32,349 nucleotides of DNA from a virus, in the IMG/VR virus record IMGVR_UViG_3300001683_000032, positions 1 through 32,349 of that record, one strand, 5' to 3'. Made by a program: the position numbers and the translations under genes. This document shows positions 9,734 through 17,382 of the stretch, one piece after another (the stretch's first letter is position 1; each line of letters starts with the position of its first letter). Under the pieces are notes generated by a model. It had not been told where the DNA came from and made no database searches. It saw only the letters and a list, made by a program, of their open reading frames with translations.

Positions 9734-10429
9734 ATGGGATTTCTTGATCATAGCACAAACAACATTATTCTGGACGCAGTGTTGACTGACACTGGCAGAA
9801 AGTTTCTTTCGAGAAATGATGGTTCATTTTCAATCACTAAGTTTGCATTAGCAGATGATGAGGTTGATTACGGAGTTATTAAACAGTATGGGAGGACAGT
9901 TGGTAAAGAAAAGGTTGAAAAGAACACGCCCGTCTTTGAAGCTTTAACAAATGGAAATCAAGCTTTAAAATATAGACTGGTAAGCTTGTCAAACCCAAAT
10001 ATTATCAGGCTCCCAGGCCTCACGTTAAGCGGCGAGGGCGTGAGCGGCAACGTCATCACGATGGGAAGAAACTCTAATACAACTAGAACAATCACAATCG
10101 CGCAAACGATTGAGAATGAAGATTCAATCGATATTGAGCTTCGAAATCAAGCTTTTATTGTCACATTAAGCAATTTATTCTTGCAGGCGCAAGGACAATC
10201 ACCTGATAACATCGACTTCAATAATATGGCGACATATCTTCTCATTAGAGATGAATCAGTTACATCAATCGGTGGTTCAAAACTGACCTTAACGCTAGAA
10301 GTAAAATCCTTGACAGATAATCATTTTACAATTTATGGAGGATCTAGCTCAAAGATCAGTACGTTTGTTAAAGTCGAAGGTGTCCAAGATGGCGCCGTCT
10401 ATGATTTTGAAGTACAGATAAGTAGTTAG
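9734..10429 (+). CDS. Virion structural protein, paralogue of the gene at 2
   Basis: A 231-residue protein. Its N-terminus (G2-F-L-D5, T8, I12-L-D14, L17-T, G21-R22, then an F-A-L-A-D-D stretch) matches the protein at position 2 in pattern and spacing. The two therefore share a domain of about 45 residues and then diverge. The remainder is polar and beta-rich. It opens a second structural transcription unit behind the promoter candidate at 9705 and has a strong purine-rich ribosome-binding site. It is followed 14 bases later by the gene at 10444. The role is probably tail or baseplate; nothing in the sequence identifies a catalytic activity. Confidence 0.78.
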   Translation: MGFLDHSTNNIILDAVLTDTGRKFLSRNDGSFSITKFALADDEVDYGVIKQYGRTVGKEKVEKNTPVFEALTNGNQALKYRLVSLSNPNIIRLPGLTLSGEGVSGNVITMGRNSNTTRTITIAQTIENEDSIDIELRNQAFIVTLSNLFLQAQGQSPDNIDFNNMATYLLIRDESVTSIGGSKLTLTLEVKSLTDNHFTIYGGSSSKISTFVKVEGVQDGAVYDFEVQISS

Positions 10430-10443
10430 AATAGGAAATTTCA

Positions 10444-11661
10444 ATGGCAACATTTAAAGAATTAACAGCAGCAGATATAAAAACATCTAGATCATTTCTA
10501 AATCAGCTTGTTGACGTGATCGCAGAAGATGTGTCTGGATCAACAACAAGAAGAAAATATCAGGTCTTTGTAACTGGTGGCGTCGGCCCCGGTATTACGT
10601 CTTCATTATTTCAAACTGTCTATGATCAGGACTTTTCTTTACAGACAGCAAATCCAGTATTCGATATGACTGTAGGTCTTTATCATACAGGATCAACTGT
10701 TAATAGCGCGTCTTCAGGTGAAGACTCCTTTGGAAAGAAACTATTTCCATCTCAAACAGTAATGATGAGAGAGAAGATAAATATTTATAAGCAGTATGCA
10801 CAACTTCTTTTAGGAGATGCTACTTCACAATTTGTAGCACCTTTTGGATCTTCTGATACCTCTAACGGAATGGATACAGCAATGTTTATGTCATTTAAAC
10901 GTCTGTTCTCTAGAGATGCTATCAAGCGTGAAACATTTGCGATGAAGTTTTTCCAGAGTGCTTCTGCAGCAAATGATGGAGTAACAACACCGTTCAATCT
11001 AGCAGTGACATCAGAATCTGGGTCAGCAATCTTTACAGATCTTGGATCTTCGACTAATAAGCTGGTTACAATTGGTGGAAACGTTGGTGATGTTGTAGAT
11101 GCTTCAAATACAGCCCGAGGCGTTGGTTTGATGTTTTATGACAGGGGAATAGCTGTCTTTGACATGAATAAAATGACATCAGGTTCCCAGTCGGTCTCAG
11201 GAACTATTGACTGCATGAATGATAATACAACTTATGTAGCAGCAGGTAAGACAATCATTGGCCACCATTCGGAGCAAGCCAACGCTGCATTCATACCTGA
11301 TTTTGTCGCTTCAGCCTCTATTGATAATATATGTGATCACTTATGTTCAACAAGATTTGGTAGTGGATCAAACACATCTATCACGTTCCAGAATATTACA
11401 AATATCAATAGTACTCTAATTTTCTGCAGAGCTTCAGCAGATGAGTTTAACTACTCTTCAAATCCCACATTTGTTGATTCAGACAACGCAGTTGTTGTGA
11501 TCGATGAGGGTCAAGAGGAGACTCAGCGAACTTTCTCTTTCGTGACAACAGTCGGTTTATACGATGCAAATGATAATCTTCTTGCAGCTGCAAAGCTTTC
11601 TAGACCTGTTGAAAAGAATGATGAAAAGGATGTAACATTCAGAGTTCGCTTAGATTTCTAA
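10444..11661 (+). CDS. Virion structural protein with shared C-terminal domain
   Basis: A 405-residue protein rich in Ser, Thr, Gly and Asp, with the mixed beta character of phage surface proteins. Its last 43 residues (363-405) align without gaps to the last 43 residues of the next protein, with 12 identities by eye including a P-V-x-K core and a terminal D-F. The N-terminal part holds a Y-D-Q-D-F segment followed by F-D-M-T-V-G-L-Y, which I associate from memory with virion proteins of marine myoviruses. AGGA at 10433-10436 is a modest ribosome-binding site. The function is probably tail-tip, fibre or baseplate; the exact role is unknown. Confidence 0.77.
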   Translation: MATFKELTAADIKTSRSFLNQLVDVIAEDVSGSTTRRKYQVFVTGGVGPGITSSLFQTVYDQDFSLQTANPVFDMTVGLYHTGSTVNSASSGEDSFGKKLFPSQTVMMREKINIYKQYAQLLLGDATSQFVAPFGSSDTSNGMDTAMFMSFKRLFSRDAIKRETFAMKFFQSASAANDGVTTPFNLAVTSESGSAIFTDLGSSTNKLVTIGGNVGDVVDASNTARGVGLMFYDRGIAVFDMNKMTSGSQSVSGTIDCMNDNTTYVAAGKTIIGHHSEQANAAFIPDFVASASIDNICDHLCSTRFGSGSNTSITFQNITNINSTLIFCRASADEFNYSSNPTFVDSDNAVVVIDEGQEETQRTFSFVTTVGLYDANDNLLAAAKLSRPVEKNDEKDVTFRVRLDF

Positions 11662-11682
11662 ACCTTGCGTAAGGCGTGAAAC

Positions 11683-14600
11683 ATGGCGATTATTAAATTA
11701 GGCCCTGACAATTTTGAATTATTTACTCTTGCGACGCATCCGGTAAGAACTTACACTTCGTCGTCAGCAGGAGTGACAGGCTCTGTTTATGTCTACGCCA
11801 GACGATCTAATTACGAAAAAGATGCGCAATCTTTAGCTGCATTCGATGATACAAAATTACAGGATAACAGCCTCGAAGCGTTGCGATTGGCCAGTATCAA
11901 TGCTGCTAAGAGCCCAACAAGAGCAACTGCTAACATAGTCTTTACAGGAGTTCCGCAAGACGGTGATATAATAACAATTCAGGCGCTCGATGGAACATCA
12001 AAATCATTTGAATTTGATAAGAACAGCAGCCAGTTTTCAGGATCAAGCGCAAGTCAAGTTGATATTTCAAGCGTGACAACAGCAGCTAATTCTGCAGACG
12101 CATTTAACACTGCAATTAAAGATATCGGCTCTTCTTTTGGAATAAAATCCAAGATAGACTCTTCGACAACTGTTGTATTGACACAAAAAACTGGAGGCAG
12201 TACTGGAAATACAACAATCACATCAGCATATCAGCTCACAACCTCAGGAAGTGTAACCAACATGACGGTACCATCTGTCTTTGTGGGTGGCTCTGATGCA
12301 GGTGATCTTAAAAATCCGTTAGAGTTGTATATTTCTGGAGCTCATGCAGAGCCTGTGTCAAGTAGAAAAAAGAAAGCGATGGAGCTTTACAGATTCGAGC
12401 CTTCTTTTAAATACACAAAAGACACGGGAAGAAAAAATGTTATCAAGAACATCGTGATGCCCTATCACAGAGTTTCAAACCCGTGGTCACATTACGCTTT
12501 TACCAATTATCATTCGTTGAATTTCTTCACCGCATCGCACATTCCATCAAACTCAGCGCTAATTTACGACAACTATTTTCCTAGCAATGAAAAGTTTGGC
12601 CCATACACACCTTCTAAGGGTTTTACACTTGATTTTTATGTAAACCCTAGAAGGACGTTGCTTAAACGAACAGATGAGTACAAAGCTGGTTGCATTATGC
12701 ACTTATCTTCTACTTTTGCAGTTTCATTGGTAACCGGATCGAGAAAGGATGAGTATGGTTTTCCCTCCGCGTTTAGAATACTTTTGCAATTATCTCATAG
12801 CGCTGATCGACCGCCGTCAAAAATCAATCTTTCAACAGCAAATAATAAAAGATCTTATCCTCAAGATCTAATCTTTCTTTCAAAAGATAATGTTCTTAAA
12901 AAGAATCATTGGCATCATGTTGCTATTCGATGGGGGAGTTCTGACTTCAATGCAGGCACAGGGTCCATTGTTATCGACGGCACCGATCGCGGATATTTTG
13001 TTGTGCCTTCAAGTAGCATAGCGCCCATTAATAAAACAGGAACAATGCAAGCTAGCGCAAGCTTCACTTTCGGAGGTCTTATACCAGATCAGACTGTTGT
13101 AGCACTAACAGGAACATCAGGTGGTGTCAGGTTGTTTGAATTCGACTCTTCAGCCGCACCAGCACTGATACATGGTATATCTGGTTCGAGACTCCGTCGT
13201 ATTCCAATATACGGTCTCACAACTGGTGCCGAGATTGCATCAAGATTCTCAAATAGAGTTTTAAGGTCAGGATTAAATCTAAGCTGTTCTGTAGCGTCTA
13301 ATGTTGTGACGATCAAACACAAGACTGGGGGAACATCTGGCAATACACTAATAATAACAGGCTCGGGACACTCTCTGAGTACACAAGCCAGCTACTCAGC
13401 CGGTGTCATAACTAATTTAACAGCTTCGATCTTTTCAGGTTCGGGAGCTACTGCTCAAATGTATTTTGATGGAGGCAAAGCTGCAACAACAGCCAGCATA
13501 GCAGACCCTCAATGTCTTTTCATTGGAAATTATTTTGAAGGAAAGAATAATATGACTTCTGGGTCAAATATGATCCAGTTCTTTAACCCTAATGCAAATA
13601 CAAATGAAGGGGTTAGAAGCATTGCATCTGAAAATAATGATCCTGTGAATTTTTCCTTACGTCATCCTTTGAATGCAGAAATTCATAATATAAAGATTTA
13701 TAATGAGTATCGAGGCATGCAACAGATTTTAACATCTTCAATGCAAGGCCCTGAAAATTTTAAAAATCTATTATTTTATGTTCCAGTTTTCTTTGTAAAA
13801 GAATCGCCAAAGAGAAAGTTTCTCTTGACACCATTTCAAACAGACCGCTCGTCAACAGATGATCCATTCAATGTTTCGCTCTCGTTCGGTGTAGGCGGTC
13901 ATTTATTAAATACAGAAAATTACTGTAGAGAATTTGTTCAAAAGTCATATCCAAGATTTTTTAATTTGACCGCGTCAGTGGTCGAAGGAGGCGCACAGGT
14001 TGAGCTGACAATGAATGATTATCTATACGCAACAGGCTCTGTAAGGGCTAGAAATTTATTGGTCCTTCCTTGTGATAACGGATTATTTTATCCAAACTTT
14101 GACTTGTTAAAATCTGGAACTTACACAGAGCGTCCGAAATCAACACACGATATGGGCAAGTTTGTAAATGACTTGGGTGATTTGAATCTATCTTTTGTAT
14201 CACTAAACGAGTTGATTTTAACATCTTCGTTAATTAATTCGCTAACAAAAGAGTCTGGTTCAATAGAAACACAAGTCATTGGTTCGACAGATAATCTGGG
14301 CCAATCGCCAGGCGTAGTTTTAACAATCTTTCAGCGAACTAGAGATAATTCTTCTAATGAAGTTGTCTTCTTTGATATGTCAAACTTATTTTACGGCAAA
14401 CGAATCAAGCCTGGCTCTTTAAGAATGGAAGATCCTGGGTTAACAGGCTCTGTTGATCCAACTGCTACAGGCACTAAGGCTACTTCAGGTCGGGTTCCTA
14501 TGCTGCTACGAGACAATGGTTTTGGGAACATTTATAGAGCAGATGCTCTGACCAAACATGCAACCTGGAGCTCAGTAGGGAATGTATACTATGATGAGGG

Positions 14601-14922
14601 TGTAATTATTGTCAAGTCACCGAACATCCCGCTCTATGGAAAAGATAGACATACGATCGATTTTAAGGGAGAACACGACGTACATGTAATGAAGATAATG
14701 GTTCATTCCCCCGCCGGCCAAATTAATTCGTCGTCAAATATTTCATATACAGATCTTTCAGCATCTTTCATGCGCAACGATCCGTCTAGTAAGTTTGTCT
14801 ATATTACGGGAATCAATTTCCACGATGATAATCTTAATATCATTGCCAAGACAACTTTTGCACAACCTGTTGTAAAACGTGAAGATGATGAGTATTTGTT
14901 TAAAACCAAGATAGATTTTTAG
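11683..14922 (+). CDS. Large LamG-like virion protein, possible fibre or adhesin
   Basis: A 1079-residue protein. A LamG/concanavalin-like jelly-roll fold is suggested by F-T-L-D-F-Y-V-N (near residue 309), W-H-H-V-A-I-R-W (near 410), V-I-D-G and then L-F-I-G-N-Y-F (near 612); such domains often bind sugars. Two copies of another domain of about 120 residues, each with a T-G-G-[ST]-[ST]-G-N-T motif, lie at about 84-205 and 463-590. The second copy interrupts the LamG-like domain. The last 43 residues resemble the end of the preceding protein. The ribosome-binding site AAGG (11671-11674) could pair with CCTT at 11663-11666, but the stem is only 4 base pairs. Surface recognition is an inference from the LamG-like fold. 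Confidence 0.78.
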   Translation: MAIIKLGPDNFELFTLATHPVRTYTSSSAGVTGSVYVYARRSNYEKDAQSLAAFDDTKLQDNSLEALRLASINAAKSPTRATANIVFTGVPQDGDIITIQALDGTSKSFEFDKNSSQFSGSSASQVDISSVTTAANSADAFNTAIKDIGSSFGIKSKIDSSTTVVLTQKTGGSTGNTTITSAYQLTTSGSVTNMTVPSVFVGGSDAGDLKNPLELYISGAHAEPVSSRKKKAMELYRFEPSFKYTKDTGRKNVIKNIVMPYHRVSNPWSHYAFTNYHSLNFFTASHIPSNSALIYDNYFPSNEKFGPYTPSKGFTLDFYVNPRRTLLKRTDEYKAGCIMHLSSTFAVSLVTGSRKDEYGFPSAFRILLQLSHSADRPPSKINLSTANNKRSYPQDLIFLSKDNVLKKNHWHHVAIRWGSSDFNAGTGSIVIDGTDRGYFVVPSSSIAPINKTGTMQASASFTFGGLIPDQTVVALTGTSGGVRLFEFDSSAAPALIHGISGSRLRRIPIYGLTTGAEIASRFSNRVLRSGLNLSCSVASNVVTIKHKTGGTSGNTLIITGSGHSLSTQASYSAGVITNLTASIFSGSGATAQMYFDGGKAATTASIADPQCLFIGNYFEGKNNMTSGSNMIQFFNPNANTNEGVRSIASENNDPVNFSLRHPLNAEIHNIKIYNEYRGMQQILTSSMQGPENFKNLLFYVPVFFVKESPKRKFLLTPFQTDRSSTDDPFNVSLSFGVGGHLLNTENYCREFVQKSYPRFFNLTASVVEGGAQVELTMNDYLYATGSVRARNLLVLPCDNGLFYPNFDLLKSGTYTERPKSTHDMGKFVNDLGDLNLSFVSLNELILTSSLINSLTKESGSIETQVIGSTDNLGQSPGVVLTIFQRTRDNSSNEVVFFDMSNLFYGKRIKPGSLRMEDPGLTGSVDPTATGTKATSGRVPMLLRDNGFGNIYRADALTKHATWSSVGNVYYDEGVIIVKSPNIPLYGKDRHTIDFKGEHDVHVMKIMVHSPAGQINSSSNISYTDLSASFMRNDPSSKFVYITGINFHDDNLNIIAKTTFAQPVVKREDDEYLFKTKIDF

Positions 14923-14929
14923 GAAACTT

Positions 14930-15487
14930 TTGATACTAGGTCTAGACATATCTACGAGCTGTACAGGATACTCTCTCTTTGATTCTGTGGGTAACCTGAT
15001 CGATATAGGTTATGTTAGGTTAGATCCCAAGACGAATGTCTTCAGCAGGGTCACAGACGTCTCTAACAGTATATCTGAAGTCATAGTGGGAAAAGAGCTA
15101 GATATAATTTTTATTGAGGAAAACCTTCAAGCCTTTCGCCCCGGACTGAGCTCGGCCAAAACGCTGTTGACACTTGCCAGATTTAATGGAATGGTGTCTT
15201 ATCAAATGTATGTTTTAACTGGAAAAGTTCCAACATATATTAATGTTAATGCCGCGCGAAAAGCATTGGGAATAAAGCTAGATAGGAAATCAGAAGTCAC
15301 GACAAAAGATCAAATTCATAGCTGGGTAGATAATGATCCCAGTTTCACTAATACATCTATCACTTGGCCGTATAAGATATTAAAGTCAGGTCCTAGAAAG
15401 GGCTTAGAAATTTTAGATCCAGTAGCGTATGACATGGCTGACGCATATGTGATAGCAAAAGCTGGAATTCAATTAGCGATCAAATAA
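14930..15487 (+). CDS. ruvC: RuvC-like Holliday junction resolvase
   Basis: A 185-residue nuclease of the RuvC/RNase-H-like fold, expected to cut four-way DNA junctions with metal ions and so remove branches before packaging. The visible motifs fit: D6 in L-G-L-D-I-S, E63/E64 in I-F-I-E-E-N, and D168 with D171 in A-Y-D-M-A-D-A. These correspond to the four acidic residues of RuvC (fourth position Asp or His). T4 itself uses the unrelated endonuclease VII for this job. Translation starts at TTG: AGGA at 14921-14924 sits just upstream and the protein needs this start to include the first catalytic strand. It lies 7 bases after a structural gene and 4 before the primase, with no visible promoter. 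Confidence 0.87.
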   Translation: MILGLDISTSCTGYSLFDSVGNLIDIGYVRLDPKTNVFSRVTDVSNSISEVIVGKELDIIFIEENLQAFRPGLSSAKTLLTLARFNGMVSYQMYVLTGKVPTYINVNAARKALGIKLDRKSEVTTKDQIHSWVDNDPSFTNTSITWPYKILKSGPRKGLEILDPVAYDMADAYVIAKAGIQLAIK

Positions 15488-15491
15488 AAAT

Positions 15492-16463
15492 TTGTATTCA
15501 GCAAAAGAAAAAATAGACTTTATTCAAAAAGTCTTCGGACCTTGTATCGTATCAAGTGATGGTGTGAATGTAGCTGTTCAGTGCCCAAACTGTGACTCTA
15601 ATAATCAAACGAAAAAGAAGTTGTCAATTCGATTAGATACAGATGTCTGTCATTGTTGGGTTTGTGGTCTAAAATCACGATCATTAGCGCCAATTATTAG
15701 AAAGTTTTATTCACGATCTAATTTAGAAGAGTATTATCATCGCTTTAAAGAACGTGTAGTATCATCGTTTGAGCCAGATGAAACTCAAGAGATAAAAGTA
15801 AGCATACCGATGGGATTTAAACTCTTAGCACCATCCCGGACAGTGATAGATCCCGACTTCAGATCTGTTCTAAGATACTTAAAAAAGCGAGGCCTAAACC
15901 AGCGAGCTTTGTGGTATCATCGTTTAGGAACGTGCACTTCAGGACGTTTTCGAAGAAGGGTTATAATTCCCTCTTTTGACTTTGAAGGCAGGTTAAATTA
16001 CTATGTCGGAAGATCTATTGACAATGAAGAAAATCGTCGCTATATTAATGCCCAAGTCCCTAAGGTTGATATTATTTTTAATGAATTAAACATTCGCTGG
16101 GATCAGGAACTAACAATTGTAGAAGGACCATTTGATTTAATGAAGTGCAATGATAATGCGACCTGCCTGTTGGGTTCTGGGCTATCTAATGAGTCAAAAC
16201 TTTTTAATAGAATTATTACTCATCAGACACCGGTTCTCCTTGGTCTTGATCCTGATATGAAAGACAAGATACAGAAAATTTCTAAGAAGCTATCTGAATT
16301 TAATGTTTCCGTAAGAATCCTTGATGTCGGAGAAAAAGATGATGTTGGAGAAATGACACGTCAAGAGTTTGAAAATGCTAGAATTAATGCTCAGCTGTGG
16401 TCACAAGATGACATGATCTTTCATATGATTGATTCGATTGGATCCAGCTCAATGAAATTATAA
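15492..16463 (+). CDS. dnaG: DNA primase, DnaG/gp61 type
   Basis: A 323-residue primase that would make RNA primers for lagging-strand synthesis. It has an N-terminal zinc site (C31-x2-C34 and C55-x2-C58). The catalytic core has R-V-I-I-P near 155 and V-G-R-S near 171. A TOPRIM domain has V-E210-G-P-F-D214 and L-D252-P-D254-M. The length is close to T4 gp61 (about 340 residues), without the long C-terminal helicase-binding region of bacterial DnaG. The start is TTG: an in-frame TAG lies 18 bases upstream, and the next Met (residue 106) lies beyond the zinc finger. No good Shine-Dalgarno precedes it, so initiation is probably weak or coupled to the resolvase 4 bases upstream. Its TAA overlaps the next ATG by one base. 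Confidence 0.9.
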   Translation: MYSAKEKIDFIQKVFGPCIVSSDGVNVAVQCPNCDSNNQTKKKLSIRLDTDVCHCWVCGLKSRSLAPIIRKFYSRSNLEEYYHRFKERVVSSFEPDETQEIKVSIPMGFKLLAPSRTVIDPDFRSVLRYLKKRGLNQRALWYHRLGTCTSGRFRRRVIIPSFDFEGRLNYYVGRSIDNEENRRYINAQVPKVDIIFNELNIRWDQELTIVEGPFDLMKCNDNATCLLGSGLSNESKLFNRIITHQTPVLLGLDPDMKDKIQKISKKLSEFNVSVRILDVGEKDDVGEMTRQEFENARINAQLWSQDDMIFHMIDSIGSSSMKL

Positions 16464-17365
16464 TGAAAAAACTATCTTTAAACATAAAATGGCTAAAATC
16501 ACTAAACGATCTATACGAATCGTATACGAAAGATGAGATACTAATTCAGCGAATTAAGTCTGGTCAAAAAGTTTTCATAGAAAAACAGGGGCCATCTGCC
16601 AAGATTTTATCTGCTAGTGGTTTTAATCTATCTAGTCGGTTTGCATCAGTTTGCAAGGAGTTAAGCGCATTAAATGATGATTTTGTATTGATTGGTGTCT
16701 ATAATACCTCTCTTTTTATTCATGACATAATCAGCTTAAATGGAACGAACTTAGCCATAGAAGACTTTGAAAAGCGATATGATAAATTATTAACAGTGCA
16801 GAGAGGCAATGTTTTTGAAGTAACAAAAGTTCATAAATGTACATCTCTTAGAAATTTATGGAATTTTAATGACGATGATCAGGGTGTGATGCTCAAAGTA
16901 AAGACAGCACATTTGGAAGGCGGCGAGAATAATATCTGGTATTATTATCCTAGATATCAAGATCTAAGGCAAGTTGTGATCGGTAACTTTTATCTTGGAA
17001 ATCGTATCGGGAATGAAAGAGAAGTCATTTTTAAATGCTATCAATATAGACATGGAAAGTCAGTCTTCGTAGGTAAGCTACGGGTTGATAATCCTGCTAT
17101 ACAAAAAAAGTTGATAAACCTTACTCAAAGAAAAAAGAGGGCTGTGGCTCTTGTACACGTTCGATTTGATACAAGAAATAAGCACAAGTTCGCTAAGCTT
17201 TATTTTCATTCATTGATTTTTGATGAAAAGTTTAAAGATGTTATTGTTGACGACGAGCGTTATTTCAAACCATTGATTATTGTCAATATGCGTGCTCAAA
17301 AGAAGAGTGTTATCATTACAAAGACGCTATGTAAAAATTTGAACATGGTTTCGGGCGTGATGTAA
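16463..17365 (+). CDS. DNA-ligase-fold protein with degenerate active site
   Basis: A 300-residue protein that follows the layout of an ATP-dependent DNA ligase: adenylation domain to about 170, then an OB-fold (V-V-I-G, F-V-G-K, terminal beta strands). Only traces of the motifs remain. Motif I (K-x-D-G) reads K41-Q-G-P. Motif III (D-G-E) reads I77-G-V. The following H-D-I-I-S-L-N-G-T-N-L and R105 match ligases well. Motif IV (E-G) reads Q140-G-V-M-L-K. Motif V (W-x-K-x-K) reads W159-Y-Y-Y-P. The nucleotide-binding lysine may survive, but the metal-binding acids and motif V lysines are gone. It is probably non-catalytic, or a divergent family with another role. The start overlaps the primase stop (TAATG), tying it to replication genes. 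The frame is intact and not decaying. Confidence 0.65.
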   Translation: MKKLSLNIKWLKSLNDLYESYTKDEILIQRIKSGQKVFIEKQGPSAKILSASGFNLSSRFASVCKELSALNDDFVLIGVYNTSLFIHDIISLNGTNLAIEDFEKRYDKLLTVQRGNVFEVTKVHKCTSLRNLWNFNDDDQGVMLKVKTAHLEGGENNIWYYYPRYQDLRQVVIGNFYLGNRIGNEREVIFKCYQYRHGKSVFVGKLRVDNPAIQKKLINLTQRKKRAVALVHVRFDTRNKHKFAKLYFHSLIFDEKFKDVIVDDERYFKPLIIVNMRAQKKSVIITKTLCKNLNMVSGVM

Positions 17366-17382
17366 GATATGATCGGTGTTTT

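Noticed and set aside
11663-11674. Hairpin hiding the ribosome-binding site (CCTT/AAGG)
   Set aside because: The stem is only four base pairs and two of these are A-T or T-A; this is expected by chance.
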